The notes under the pieces: generated by a model
What the model was told of the DNA's origin: nothing
Database searches by the model: none
The model's input: only the letters and a program-made list of their open reading frames with translations
Translations under genes and position numbers: made by a program
Shown: in pieces, positions 1-10,116 of the stretch
Layout: every line of letters begins with the position of its first letter
Numbering within the stretch: position 1 is the stretch's first letter
DNA from: Theobroma cacao
Lineage: Eukaryota; Streptophyta; Magnoliopsida; Malvales; Malvaceae
NCBI RefSeq assembly: GCF_000208745.1
Contig: NC_030856.1
Coordinates: 4,951,812-5,015,811, forward strand
Direction of reading: 5' to 3'
DNA: 64,000 bases

Positions 1-1
1 A

Positions 2-313
2 TGTTGTGAAGTTATTTGGATTAAAGGTTTACTTGCAGATTTTGGAATTCAACACTATGATGCAGTGAAACTCTATTGTGACAACCAATCATCAGTTTAT
101 ATCAGCAAAAATCCAGTTCTTCATGAAAGAACCAAACATATAGAGATTGATTGTCACTTCAATAGGGAGAAAGTTCAAAGTGGTGAGATTGAACCTGTCT
201 ATATACCAACACAGCTGCAGGTTGCTGATGCATTCACCAAACCCCTGCAGCATGGAACTTTCAAAAGGTTATTATACAAGATGAACATTCACAATGTTCA
301 TTGTTCATCTTGA
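2..313 (+). pseudogene. Ty1/copia polyprotein, C-terminal RNase H end (partial)
   Basis: This is the last ~103 codons of a Ty1/copia Pol, entering from the left edge already in frame. The RNase H motifs of this family are visible: YCDNQS with a catalytic Asp, then HERTKHIEIDCHF, then VADAFTKPL near the end, the typical copia C-terminus. The frame is open to the TGA at 311-313 and is followed directly by a G-rich polypurine tract and an LTR, so this is the 3' end of a plus-oriented element whose body lies outside the window. Whether the whole element is intact cannot be judged here. Confidence 0.9.
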
Positions 314-320
314 GGGGGAG
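312..320 (+). other. Polypurine tract of the copia element
   Basis: The sequence GAGGGGGAG lies directly after the stop codon and directly before the TGTC start of the LTR. This is the position and composition expected for the plus-strand primer of a copia element. Confidence 0.75.
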
Positions 321-706
321 TGTCAAACAACAATGTCGAGGATTAAAGCAAATGGTAGCAAAAACAAGTGTTGTTATCAGCTTTGCAGAAGTTGAAGATG
401 TTACCTGTAAATAGCAGAGGAATAAAAGAAGAAACGCACCGTTCTGATATGCTGCTGAGGAAGGAAAACAAGTTAAATGAGAAACACAACGTTTTGAAGC
501 AAATAAAAGAAGACCGTTGGTTATTTAGCCGTTAACCATTTTTTAATTCTTTTAGTTAGTTAACACTGTAATTAGTTATGCTCTTTTGTTTTTTTCTGAT
601 GACAGTACAGATGCTGTGTATATATACAAAACCTCTGTAATTTTTCCAAACATGATAGTGGAATATTTTTCCCAAAACATTCTCTGCAAATACTCGTGAT
701 TCATCA
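321..706 (+). mobile_element. 3' LTR of the Ty1/copia element
   Basis: The LTR begins with TGTCAAACAACA at 321, just after the polypurine tract. A TATA-like stretch (GTGTATATATACAAAA, near 618-632) precedes a T-rich tail, as in copia LTRs. The right end is uncertain: a CA dinucleotide at about 688 or about 706 would close it. The partner LTR and the target duplication are outside the window, so the end cannot be fixed. Confidence 0.65.
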
Positions 707-1165
707 GTTGGGTTTGGAGCATTACATAATTCAGGGAATTTTCAAATAGTTGGCTGTTTCTTGGATGAATTTGTTAAAAAATGTTCCCTGATCCCTTGCT
801 TGCATAATGCAACTCTCAATGGTGATAATTGAAGCATTTGTTGACCCAAGTTGCAAGGGTTCATGGCTTCATGCTTTGTGTTTTTCAATTACCAAGAGGA
901 GATCAGTCACATGAATCGATCCCTTCAGTTTGTCAGTGCTCAATTGAAATGAAGTTTGTGTTTTTACATTGCAATTGAACTTATTACCTTTATTGTTTTC
1001 TTTAAAGGAAAAAGAAAAACCAAGCAAAGAGTGATGAAGAGATTGACTTGAAGCGTTACAGCTGGTAGGGAAAAAGCCAAACCTGAATGATTGAATTGAT
1101 ACCAAACGATTTTATCTCAATATGCCAAACAATTGCCAAGTTTAGACACAAAATCTTTAAGAGAT
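707..1165. other. Unassigned AT-rich spacer
   Basis: No gene, RNA or transposon end can be recognised. The short open frames here have no family motifs. It probably holds host DNA that received the copia element. Confidence 0.4.
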
Positions 1166-1640
1166 TTTGTTCTTGGTTGAGAACTTTTTATGAAGTCCTG
1201 ATGTTTTGCTTGAAAAAGAAGATAGTAAAGCTTTGGACAATAACTCTAAACACATAAGGGAATATATCCGAATTTTGTTTCTTCCCCATTCACTTAATTT
1301 TTAGAATCGGGCAAACTCTATATATAGAAGAGATTTCTGATCGTCATGTATAACTAAACATCTGTACCAAATATCTCCCTCTACCGAAGCAACTTTCAGG
1401 CGAATGGGGTTTTCCAAAAGAAAGCTAGCCAATTATAACTCTCTCTCATGTTGCTAAGCCTACTTCCTATCAGCAATTTGGTAGCAGCAAGTCTGATCCA
1501 AGCTGATTACAAAAGGTGTCTTCTTCTTCTTCTTCTTCTAATCCTGCCTCAATACAATAAATAAAAAAGTAAAATTTAACCTGCAATCCTTGGAAAACTC
1601 CTACACCGAATAGACAACCCCACACTCAACTGTTTATTTG
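1166..1640 (+). pseudogene. Relic of a dispersed promoter + gene-start module (copy 1)
   Basis: This module recurs at 12720-13085 and 28440-29040, and its promoter part also at 4125-4310. It runs from 'ATAGTAAAGC..TGGACAATAACTCTAA' through a strong TATA (CTCTATATATAGAAG) to 'CAACTTTCAGGCGAATGGGG' and a short frame with LSLLPISNL-type residues, ending in TTC repeats. Its GGGGTTTTCC segment is shared with the MATE relics at 10.1 and 24.8 kb. Here the frame is interrupted. After it, 1589-1612 looks like a decayed 7SL-type upstream element (compare 13101-13120). I do not recognise the gene. Confidence 0.45.
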
Positions 1641-1700
1641 AAGTTGGACCATGTCGTTGGAGATGATAGTACTAGTAAGATCATGTCCAACCCAGTGATT

Positions 1701-1913
1701 ATGAGGTCTGTTTTTTGGTAGTGTTTCCGACTATTGTGCTTGGATCTCAATTTATATAGGATGCTTCCATGCACTGTTGGTTTGTTTTAGCTCTTCTTGT
1801 ATAGCTTGCTTCCTTCATCTGGGCTTGCCACGACATCTGTTTTAATTGCTGTAAGTTTTTTGTATGACCTTATATTCTAATGAATTTTCTTCTTGTCTCT
1901 CTTCAAAAAAAAA
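1701..1913 (+). mobile_element. 5'-truncated non-LTR retroelement insertion in SCPL intron 3
   Basis: The intact intron reads CTCATGTTCAACCCAATAATT. Here that motif is present twice, in diverged form, at about 1680-1700 and 1914-1934, bracketing about 213 bp that end in a run of nine A. The target duplication of ~20 bp with a 3' poly-A tract is the mark of LINE-type target-primed insertion. No coding motif remains, so the family cannot be named. Confidence 0.6.
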
Positions 1914-3124
1914 GTCATGTCTAATCCAATAATTTCCTTATTTTCTTTATTTTGTCAATATTTAATAAAACTTTCCTTCATTGTATTTTATAGATAAAGA
2001 CTTGCTTACCTTCATACTCCAACGGTTTGAAAAGTACCCGAATTTTAAGTCTAGAGATTTATATCTTGGCGGACCTAGCTATGCAGGTTCCAAAAACAAT
2101 CATTTCATTTTTTCATTTCAAAGTCAAATCAATTCATTGTAGTTTAATTTATTTAGAATTTGATAAAGAATTAATTAGCCGTTAATGAAAATTGAAAAGA
2201 AATTATGGCCTCTAAAACATATTTTTCTTTTCAGTTTGCATTTCATACCATTTTACAAATTTCATTTAACTAATAATAATGTTAATTTTTCTTAGGACAC
2301 TTCATACACAGTTTCGCTAATTCCTTACTTGATTACAATATCAAACAATCAAACAGTTTTAAGTTCAACATCAAACGATTGGCAGTAAGAAAAATGTCGA
2401 TCTAACCACTCTTTAAGTCTTTTGCTTAATTAGTTGTCTCAATGAAATAATAATTTTAGGTCCTTTTTTTCTTTTTTTTTTAATTATTTTTAAATAGTTG
2501 GGAAATCCACTTCTTCATAATAAGCTAGACACTTTTGCAATATATGATTTCTTTTGGTCACGTGGAATGATTAATATTAACTTCCACCAACAAATCTTGA
2601 AAGAATGCAATGGAATTGACAAGGACTACTATTCCCATAATGCCATCAAATGGTCTGAATCATGCCAACAAGCCATGGATAAAGCTAAAATGGCTGCTTT
2701 TATTGTATCTTCCATTAATGTAGCTAAGGCAAGACGCTTTGATGTTCTTCGAGACCCTTGTGATAAAAAATGGGAGACCTTGTGTTAGGAAAGGAGGTAT
2801 TCATGTTGTTTCTTTGTGTATTATTGTGAAACTTATTCACTCTTCTTTTTATTTATATTTTATATATTAATTCTTTTTCTGCTGTTATAAGTTACGAAGG
2901 TTAGTTATGATGTAGATATGTGCATTCCTTTTAGGGCAGATTTCTATTTCAACATTCCAAAAGTTCAAAATGCTTTTCATGGGGATCGAACCAATTTAGG
3001 GTACCAATGGAAGGGTTGTTTTGAGTAAGTTCTTTATATATAAAATTTTGCACATTAGGATCTAGTCCAGTGATCTGTAACAAATGTTTATACTTATTTT
3101 TCCTTTTTAAAATCTTCATAATCT

Positions 3125-3275
3125 ACTAGGAAAAGTGGTCTTAAATATAGCGATGCTAATAAAGACATTGGCATGCTTCCTGCATTGAAAAAAGATGCTG
3201 ATAAAGACATTGACATACTTCCTGCATTGAAAAAAATTCTCCAACAGTCTATTCCTATTACAATATTCAGATTTG
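3125..3275 (+). repeat. Internal tandem duplication within SCPL pseudogene exon 8
   Basis: A segment of about 42 bp reading GATGCT(A/G)ATAAAGACATTG.. through CTGCATTGAAAAAA occurs twice in a row. The intact gene at 39415-39465 has it once. The duplication is a multiple of three and so would add 14 codons without a frameshift, but other lesions already disable the gene. Confidence 0.75.
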
Positions 3276-3312
3276 TATTCTATATATATATGTATGTATG
3301 TATGTATAATAT
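3276..3312. repeat. TA / TATG microsatellite in SCPL pseudogene intron 8
   Basis: A run of TA dinucleotides followed by GTAT tetranucleotides, longer than the matching stretch in the intact copy near 39503-39520. Confidence 0.7.
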
Positions 3313-3775
3313 GTTTCTTACTTGGCAATAAAGAAAGTTTTAGTAAATAAATTAAATAAAAATTATGTGACAGAACTTTTTATTTTATTTTCTTTTATCT
3401 TTTTATCCAATATCATGTTATAGTGGAGACCAAGATGCTATAGTACCAACAGTTGGAAACTTAAACCATGTTAACAAGTTAGCCAAGGATATGAATTTGA
3501 ATATGACAAAAGATGTAGCTTGGAATCATGAAAACAAGGTTTTTGATTTATCCATTTGTATTTTACTTAATTATTTGTTTATCATTTTCTTCTAATTAAT
3601 ATCATATTAATTAGTTTAATTAATGGATAGAGTGGAGGTTGGATGTACTCGTATGACAATTTATTGAATTTCATGACTGTAAGACGAACTAATCATCCTG
3701 CGACTTTTTCTAAACCATCTGAAACTTTATTTATCTTCACAAGTATTATACTTAACCCATCACACTGAGTTAGCC

Positions 3776-4330
3776 AATTTCAACAAGGCTTGATGTCTCA
3801 TATTCTTTTCTTCTTCCTCCAAAAGGAAAAAAAAAATAGAAAACATAATTGGAATTTTATGTTATGTTGTAGCGAAATAGCATTGTTTTTTGAACAAAGA
3901 TCTTTTCTTTGATTTTAGTGTTGCTATTTTCTCCTCTTTTCATCTCCCCTCTCTCTCTCTCATCTTCTCCGTCTTCTTCATTATTTTATTAGTATACGCA
4001 ACCTAAGGAGCTTTTGTTTTCTCATTTATGTTTTCTGACATAATGTATTTGTATTTAATGCTTCCTAGATGGCCGATAGAGCAGATTCCCCTGTCTCATC
4101 GGTTGTTGTTTCTAAAGGAGGAATTGGTGAGATAGTAAAGCCTTTGACAATAACTCTAAGGTCTACAACACATCATAAACATAGAAAACAGCAGGAAAAT
4201 ACACAACAAACACGGTTGAAAGCTCTTAAAACAAACATATTTGGGAATATATCCAAATTCTGTTTCTTCCCTTTTCACACAAACTCTATATATAGAGCAA
4301 CCCAATTGCAAATGCTGGCCAAAGTGGAAA
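3776..4330 (+). other. SCPL 3' flank and promoter relic with TATA
   Basis: After the SCPL pseudogene comes its 3' flank, a CT-rich stretch near 3940-3970, and from about 4125 a copy of the promoter part of the dispersed module (GATAGTAAAGCCTTTGACAATAACTC, then CTCTATATATAGAGC near 4284-4298). The open frame starting at 4069 crosses this and the 7SL-like region and has no protein signature, so I do not call it a gene. Confidence 0.5.
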
Positions 4331-4332
4331 AA

Positions 4333-4375
4333 GTCCCACATTTAATAGACAATATTATAATTAATATGTTTATTA
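4333..4375 (+). promoter_or_regulatory. USE + TATA promoter of 7SL RNA-like locus A
   Basis: GTCCCACATTT at 4333-4343 matches the plant snRNA/7SL Upstream Sequence Element (RTCCCACATCG) except at its last two bases. A TTTATTA box starts at 4369, about 25 bp after the USE, and the RNA-like sequence starts at 4399, 30 bp downstream of the box. In plants a 23-25 bp USE-TATA gap marks RNA polymerase III use (U6, 7SL). The same layout recurs in locus B (13109/13144/13175) and D (40435/about 40472/40502). Confidence 0.7.
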
Positions 4376-4398
4376 AGGTGGGCATGACTTCCCTGCTT

Positions 4399-4677
4399 GC
4401 CGAGCTCGGTAGCGTGGGTTTGTTATTAAGAGGGGCATTAAAGTGATCGAAAGCGACGAGGAATTGGTTCAGAGGGGTGGAGTTAATCTTGGGTTCAGCA
4501 AAAAGCTCGTGCGCCCCTTACCTTTGGGAAAAGGGATCTCCACCGACCGTGGATGGGTTGCACAGCTAATGCTCAAATTGTTTTGGTGTAAGGTTAACTT
4601 TCCACCACAGACCCAAGGGTGAATCCCACCCAGGCGTGCATCTGGCCCGTATTCCCTTCAAACGATCAACTTTTTTT
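4399..4677 (+). ncRNA. 7SL / SRP RNA-like locus A
   Basis: The sequence starts GCCGAGCTCGGTAGCG and continues with TTGTTATTAAGAGGGGCATT, like the Alu domain of plant SRP RNA (GCCGNGC..GGUAGCG..UUGUAACCAAG..GGGGCAUUAA). Positions 4474-4494 and 4611-4631 can pair to form the long helix-5 type stem. A run of seven T at 4671-4677 fits a Pol III terminator, giving ~270-280 nt against ~300 nt for plant 7SL. The loop altered from CTTGTAACC to TTTGTTATT suggests decay. A 7SL-derived pseudogene is as likely as a working gene. SRP RNA targets secretory ribosomes to the ER. Confidence 0.68.
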
Positions 4678-4846
4678 GTCTATTTTCTCATTCTCGCTGT
4701 AGAAGAGTCTTTACCGAATCTAATTTTTGTTAAGAAACCAATATAATTAAGAGTTTATGCTCATCGGTACTTGATCAGGTGAAATAAATGCTATTGAGGT
4801 TGAAATGTCTTTAAGATTTTTTATAACATTTTCTCTCCCTTTACCC

Positions 4847-4853
4847 TATAAAT
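4847..4853 (+). promoter_or_regulatory. TATA box of DD11-like gene A
   Basis: TATAAAT within CCCTATAAATGAATATT, about 90 bp before the ATG. The same box and flanking words precede copies D (11620), F (17912) and L (44196). Confidence 0.6.
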
Positions 4854-4943
4854 GAATATTTTCCTAATAAATCAGTTCTTGCAGTAGCACAAAAGTATCC
4901 TGCCGACGAGTGAAACGAGAAAAGTTAGGATTTTTTGAGCAAA

Positions 4944-5294
4944 ATGACAAGTTTCAATGTTTATATTACTTTCGGTGTTTTGGTATTTATGACAAGTGGA
5001 GTGGTCACGGTTCGCCATGTTGATCCGATCGAAGCAAATAATTGTGAAACTAAAATGACAATGCATTGTGTTACTAAGGTTTTCGTTGACATATTCAAGA
5101 TCGGAACTGTTTCTAATAATTGTTGTTATGAACGTGTAGGACTTGGTCAACTTTGTCAAAATGCCTTAATGAAGAAAATTCTTCAAAATCTTCTATTTAA
5201 AAATAACGATACATCAGTGATCTTATCAAGAGCTACTCAAACATGGAATAAGTGTACTCTACTTGGCAAGAATGATTCATCCACTCCTCGTTGA
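4944..5294 (+). CDS. DD11-like secreted cysteine-rich protein, copy A (type 1)
   Basis: About 116 residues. An N-terminal hydrophobic segment (residues ~5-23) looks like a signal peptide. The mature part begins near HVDPIEANNCETKM and has six cysteines in the order C-x7-C-x17-CC-x9-C-x32-C, with GLGQLCQNAL and a final WNKC. This spacing and wording match the Prolamin_like (PF05617) proteins such as Arabidopsis DOWN-REGULATED IN DIF1 11, expressed in the female gametophyte; function here is inferred from family only. I start at the ATG encoding MTSF because it aligns with the other copies. This is the most diverged intact copy: its tail is LLGKNDSSTPR in place of the usual SPTPSP, and it has lost the GELIG wording after CC (CCYERVG). 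Confidence 0.72.
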   Translation: MTSFNVYITFGVLVFMTSGVVTVRHVDPIEANNCETKMTMHCVTKVFVDIFKIGTVSNNCCYERVGLGQLCQNALMKKILQNLLFKNNDTSVILSRATQTWNKCTLLGKNDSSTPR

Positions 5295-5813
5295 GAAGGT
5301 TAATAACTTATTTTATTAATAAAAATTCTAAAGAAATAATACTTTTGGTGTTGCTCTTTTTTGGATAAAGGCAAATTTGAAAAAAAAAATTTCATTTTCA
5401 CACAAATTCCAATTAAAGTGGATATAAAGGCAATGTCAAAATCTCCTCAAACAATGCACTATATGAAATTTGACAATAATGGGGTTAAAAGAATTTCTTT
5501 TATGAGAATTCCTTTTTGAAATCAAAATTTCATCATAATGTGCAGTTAAAGAATTTTCAACAAAGATGATATTATTATTAAATTCAATACACATTAACAA
5601 ACTAACATAAATTTAAACCAAACTAAACCAAACTCAAACTTCGTGAGATTCAAAATTTTAAAAGTTAATAATTTTAACACCTCTTTCTTACCATCAAAAT
5701 GAAATCCGAGAAAGAAATTTTTTACTCCATCCACCTATTGGTCGATAATTAAATCAAGGTAGTTGTCACAAAATGTTATTTCAATTAACTATAAAACAAT
5801 CCAAGCATATTAG

Positions 5814-5893
5814 CATTTCACTCATTGGTTGGTGTATGATCCTTTATTTAAAGAGTAAGATTCGAATCTCCCTTCTCCCAATTAAAAAAAAAC
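5814..5893 (+). mobile_element. tRNA-derived SINE fragment (copy 1)
   Basis: CTCATTGGTTGGTGTATGATCC, then AGATTCGAATCTCCC and TCCCAATT followed by A-rich DNA, matches the element at 19668-19760. The second motif resembles Pol III box B (GGTTCGAATCC) and the first box A. The A-rich 3' end fits a SINE tail. Its target duplication is not clear. Confidence 0.55.
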
Positions 5894-6632
5894 CTATAAA
5901 AAAATCCAAACTTTTGACTAAAATGTCTAGCTTAAAAAGTCCAAAACAAAAAATCTCAAAACACAAACAAACAAGAACCCAAACTCATACTTAAAAAGAT
6001 TAGATGTCATTCATACAACGTTTTTGATCATTCATTCAAATCAATAAAAGTTAGAAGTTATATAAGAAACAAATTAAAATATGATCACCTTTTAAATTTA
6101 AAGCAACTTAATATTTATTAATGCAAAATAGCAGCTTCTACATATATTTCATAAATTTGGACATCCACTATTATTTATAAAAATATAATAAAACTATGCT
6201 CAAAAATTAATTTTTAACATTCCATACACAAGTAAACTCCACCCTTCAAGCCATCGGTCTCTAACATTCAACCTTCGTACGACATTTAATTTTCTTAATT
6301 TTGCGATCTTCAAAATTTAAATTTTAAATTTGTGATTTTTAAAAAAAATTCTAAATTCAACAATTTCGTCAATTATTATTAAAATTCGATAAATTTGCTA
6401 ACTTAGGACCACGTGAACATTCATGTGACAACAATTAGTAGACCTGGATATTTAGAGGTACATATTGCAAAAAAAATGGACTTATTGGACATTTTAAGTT
6501 AAAATTTACGTCCATGAATATTCACGTTGTGTTGATGTAACATACTTCATTGATTTTTAAAAATGATTGATAAAATGGATGGATTTGAAATATGTTTAAA
6601 AGTCATAGATAATAATTATTAACGTAAAAGAG

Positions 6633-6639
<7 letters not shown>

Positions 6640-6664
<25 letters not shown>
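6640..6664. repeat. (AT)n microsatellite
   Basis: About twelve TA dinucleotides in a row within AT-rich spacer. Confidence 0.85.
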
Positions 6665-6900
6665 CGTCAAATCAAACATCTATTATTTATAAAAATATAA
6701 TAAAACTATGCTAAAAAATTTGCAGCAAATTTGGTTTCTGTTAATATCTTTTTTATATGCATCCAATGTTTTGTTTTTTTTTAATTTGTTTATTCCCAAG
6801 TATGCATCATTATAAGAGAAAGTTCTCATCAATTCTTGCAGTAGTACAAAAGTATTTTACCAACGATCCAAACAAAAGAAGTTAGTACTCCTTGAGTGCA

Positions 6901-7253
6901 ATGGCAAGTTTCAACGTTTATATTGCTTTCGATGTTTTGGTGATTATGACAAGTGGAGAAGTCATGACTCGTGATGTTGATCCGATCAAAGCAAACAATT
7001 GTGAAACTAAGATGATAAAACATTGTGTTATCGAGGTTTTTACTAGTATATTCAAGATTAGAACTGTTTTTGATAATTGTTATCATGAACTTATAGGACT
7101 TGGTCAACTTTGTCATAATGCATTGGTGAGAAAAACTCTTCAAAATGCTCTATTTAAAAATAACGATACATTGGTGATCTTATTAAAGGCAACTCAAGTA
7201 TGAATAAGTGTACTTTACTTGGCGAGGATGTTTTCCCCACTCCTTCTCCTTGA
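6901..7253 (+). pseudogene. DD11-like copy B (type 1), 3' frameshift
   Basis: The frame runs MASFNVYIAFDVLV.. with a signal-peptide-like start and DVDPIKANNCETKM. Its third to fifth cysteine region is DNCYHELIGLGQLCHNAL, so one of the paired cysteines has become Tyr. At 7201 a G is missing (CAAGTATGAATAAG against CAAGTATGGAATAAG in the relatives), giving a stop at 7201-7203 just before the conserved WNKC, so the sixth cysteine is lost too. The ancestral end is the TGA at 7251-7253. The promoter is also different: the CCCTATAAATGAAC box of the other type 1 copies is absent and replaced by DNA resembling another flank (TATGCATCATTATAAGAGAAAG). A dead or altered copy. Confidence 0.8.
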
Positions 7254-8270
7254 GAAGGTTATATTAATTATTCATTTTATCAATAAAAATTTTGAAGAAA
7301 TAATATACTTTCGATGTTGTTCTTTTTTAGATAAAGGCATATCAATTTTATTATAATCTTCAGTTTGTTCGTTTATGCCATGATAATGAAAAGCAATTTT
7401 TTTTTTTTTGTGAATATAGTTTTGGGTAGATGATGATGTTCATAAATACAAAAAGTATTTCATCAATATATGTACATATCTTAGCCCTTTTAATCAAATC
7501 CTGATTTAAAAGAATATTTGTAGACAACCCACTTTATTCGGGGTCATTTTTATAAATTTTGAAATTAAATTAGATTAAGACCATTTTTTATAAGAAACCA
7601 AATATTTTAATATTACAAAGAAATTGACTGTTTCCAAACAAAATTTTTCTTAGGAAAAAGTCAAATTTCCATACATATGATAGTATTTTTATTCAAATCT
7701 TGATATAAAATAGTATTTGTTGACACCCCATTTTTGTCAGAGGTCATTTCTATAAATTTTGAATTAAATTAGAGTAAGACCATCTTTTAATAATTAATCC
7801 AACTATAAGGCTACAAAAAAATTGACTTTTACGAACAAAATTCCAAAGAAAAAGTTTGTCATTGCAAATGTAGTAAGCAATGCCAATGGTCGAAAAATTA
7901 AAAAATTTTGTCAATAAAACTTCTAAATTTTCAATGAAAAATTTCGTTGAGAAAGGCAAAAAATTGTTAAAAATGTCGGTTAATCCATCAATAATAATCG
8001 TATCAAGTCCGTAAAAAACTATTGAATTTACCTATGTTTTGTCAATGATGAGGTAATTAATTACCTATGAAATTCCATCGATATTTTCATCAGTAAAATC
8101 TATAAAAATCATCATAAATAATCCAGTTCTCATCTCAACTCAAAATTGAAATCCACTATTCATAACAAAAGTTAGTGTTGAACTATGAAATTGAAATTTA
8201 ACTTGAAATTCAAATTAAAATATATAAATATCAATTCAAATATTTGACCCCTAAAGTATGGGTGTTTTTT
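7254..8270. repeat. Type 1 3'-flank repeat module (copy 1)
   Basis: A ~1 kb AT-rich block that recurs, diverged, at 12071-12720, 14830-15830, 18359-19867, 33566-33987, 34161-34850 and 45157-45810. Marker words in order are GATGATGATGTTCATAAATAC, AATATTTGTAGACA, CCCCATTTTTGTC, GTAGTAAGCAATGCCAATGG and GATGAGGTAATTAATTACCTATG. It has no coding capacity. The later part, with 'TCGTTGAGAAAGGC' and 'ATGGAATTCCATTGATT', looks like a decayed transposon interior, but I cannot assign it. Confidence 0.6.
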
Positions 8271-8956
8271 GTCGCCTGTATAAAGGCTTTGTGTTTCGAT
8301 TTAAGGTCGCTACCAATAGCTTTTTGTGCGATTGCAAAATGTTGTAATTGTACAGGTTCTTTTTATTCAAAGCTAGTGATGTTTATGTCACCAGCAGTCT
8401 TCAGTCATTCAAGCTAATGACTTGTAATGGCGTGCTGGCTGATTGGTTTAATGAAAAATCACCTTTAAAAAAAAGTATGATACAAGGACACCAGACATTA
8501 CATTGGTGTCATAATGCCCTCTTTAGCAGTAACACCAAAGAAACACCCTAATCAAAACTATACACGACACAAACCTTTTTGTGGCATAATTGCCCCTATC
8601 AAAAAACCAATATATATGAAACACTTCTAAAACAACTCCAAAAACATGAAAGCCACTATATGAAGCACTATATGCACACGGTAACACCTCAATGCAGCCA
8701 AGGGGCACAGGAAAAAGAAGCATCAATACAAAGGCATTACAGCTTTAACATTTTGTTATTGTTTATTAAACATTTTGCTATGTAACATTAATGTCTCCAC
8801 TCTTTGAAGATTTCTCAATCCAAATCCTTAAAACTCAACAAATGCATTGGAATCAAAAGTTTAGGATCATGATTTCTTTAATACCATGGGGTACACTGCA
8901 AATGAAAAAGGTAATTTTTTTTAATATTTATTGATAAAACTAGATTTTTGACCTTC
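8271..8956. repeat. Type 2 3'-flank repeat module (copy 1)
   Basis: A ~0.65 kb block between the AT-rich module and the 3' end of a type 2 gene. It is repeated at 15830-16304, 22968-23682, 34830-35172 and 45815-46154. Marker words are CACGACACAAACC, CAATATATATGAAAC, ATTTTGTTATGTAACATTAATGTCTC and TTAGGATCATGATTTCTTTAATACC. The short open frames on both strands are not conserved between copies. Confidence 0.6.
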
Positions 8957-9313
8957 CTAATAAGGAGAAGAAGAGGGCGAAACATTTTTGTTAACTAAAT
9001 TGCACTTATTCCACACTTGTGCACCTCTTGATAAGATGACCGATGTATCATTATTTTTAAATAGAGGATTTTGAAGAGTTTTCTTGATTAATGCGTCATG
9101 GCAAAATTGACCAAGTCCTATAAGCTCAATGCAACAATTATCCGTAACAATTCCAGTCTTGAATATACTTGTGAAAACTTCAATGACACAATGCAATGTC
9201 ATCTTAGTTTCACAATTGTTTGCCTTGATGGGATCAACATCACGAGCCATGACCACTCCACTTGCCATAATAGTCAAAACTCCAAAAACAACATAAACAT
9301 TGAAACTTGCCAT
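8957..9313 (-). CDS. DD11-like secreted cysteine-rich protein, copy C (type 2)
   Basis: 118 residues, read leftwards from the ATG at 9313. Residues 1-23 (ending SGVVMA) form a signal peptide-like segment; the mature part begins RDVDPIKANN. Six cysteines lie at 34, 42, 60, 61, 71 and 104 (NNCETKM, LHCVIEV, DNCCIEL, QFCHDAL, WNKC), and a possible N-glycosylation site NDT lies near residue 88. The tail is SPSSSPY. Type 2 differs from type 1 by CCIELIGLGxFCHDALIKK. The TATA-like TATAAATAACC on the minus strand (+ 9400-9412) and the CTTGCAG.. leader are shared with other type 2 copies. Reading frame intact. Confidence 0.78.
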   Translation of the reverse strand: MASFNVYVVFGVLTIMASGVVMARDVDPIKANNCETKMTLHCVIEVFTSIFKTGIVTDNCCIELIGLGQFCHDALIKKTLQNPLFKNNDTSVILSRGAQVWNKCNLVNKNVSPSSSPY

Positions 9314-10110
9314 AACGACTCAAGGAGTAATTGATGTCTCTCGTTTTGGTTGGCAGAATACTTTGGTACTACTGCAAGAATTAGTTTGCCTAGAAAATGG
9401 TTATTTATAGCATAACCATGAGGAAGGAGAGACTAAGATGTATTCAAAAACGTTTTAATGAGATTTCAGGTTCAATAGCATTAAGTTTTTCAGTGTATGA
9501 ATTAATTTGATAAATTTTCAACCAAAAATTTTTTTTTAGTAGGATAGCATTTAGTAATTTTCAGTTATAGAATATTTTAAAGGAAAGTTACATTAGTCTC
9601 AAAAACAAAAATTTTCCGGCCACCATATTAAGTTTGATAGTTTGTGACATTAATGCAGCAAATATGAATAAAAAACACAAGAAATAGTAATCTCTCGGCA
9701 TAATAAATCCAATTCCTTTTCAACATTCGAGCTGTAGATTTTCAAGTTGAAACTTTAAGTTCTTAACAAATTGGAAAAATTATAGAAAAATGATATTGAT
9801 AAAAAAGAAATAATATTCAAGTGCAATTTCACATCAATTCCTTATTCGTAAGATTAGAGTAAATTGCAGACAATCAGATACCAATTACATATTTATTATT
9901 TAAACTTACATCATCCTGCAAAACCTCAAATGTCAATTTCTTGCATTGTCTCAAAGCTTTCTCTTCACCTTTCCTAATTTACATATTGCCCTAGAATATA
10001 AAGCCAGCTACAAGCTACATTAATAAGACAATGAAAAGTATTGAGAGAGAATGAGAGAGATGAGGTGAATTCCAAAAAGGCTCTCTTCTTCCAAGATCAC
10101 ATTGTCTCAA
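9314..10110. other. Promoter and 5' flank of DD11-like copy C
   Basis: On the minus strand this holds the leader, TATA and upstream flank of copy C, also seen right of copies E, G, J, K and M. It ends in a purine-rich stretch near 10040-10060 (GAGAGAGAATGAGAGAGATGAGG). No gene seen. Confidence 0.5.
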
Positions 10111-10116
10111 TATTCC

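Larger units (their letters stand above)
1645..3775 (+). pseudogene. Serine carboxypeptidase-like pseudogene (5'-truncated)
   Basis: This is a decayed copy of the intact SCPL gene at 37520-39976. It starts inside exon 3 (VVGDDST just before a GTAAG donor) and keeps recognisable exons 4 to 10: exon 4 with the nucleophile region GGPSYAG, exon 5, exon 6 from 2498, exons 7-9 and exon 10 to about 3770. Exons 1-2 and most of exon 3 are missing. Lesions include a one-base deletion near 2776 that frameshifts exon 6, loss of the CAG acceptor before exon 7 (near 2892), an internal duplication in exon 8, and a non-LTR insertion in intron 3. In exon 10 the catalytic His context GANHHV has become RTNHPA. 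It cannot make a working enzyme. Confidence 0.9.
5295..6890. other. AT-rich intergenic spacer between DD11-like copies A and B
   Basis: The first part is the 3' flank shared with other type 1 copies (GAGAAGGTTAATAA..ATCAATAAAAATTC). The remainder is strongly AT-rich with no credible gene. It contains a SINE fragment (about 5814-5893) and a TA microsatellite (about 6640-6664). The short open frames have lysine/threonine-rich content typical of A-rich non-coding DNA. Confidence 0.5.

Noticed and set aside
869..1105. 78-codon minus-strand frame MVSIQSFRF..
   Set aside because: No recognisable family and serine/leucine-rich content as expected by chance.
4069..4446. 125-codon frame on + starting MADRADSPVSS
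   Set aside because: It runs through a promoter relic and into the 7SL-like RNA. No homologue is kept in the other module copies.
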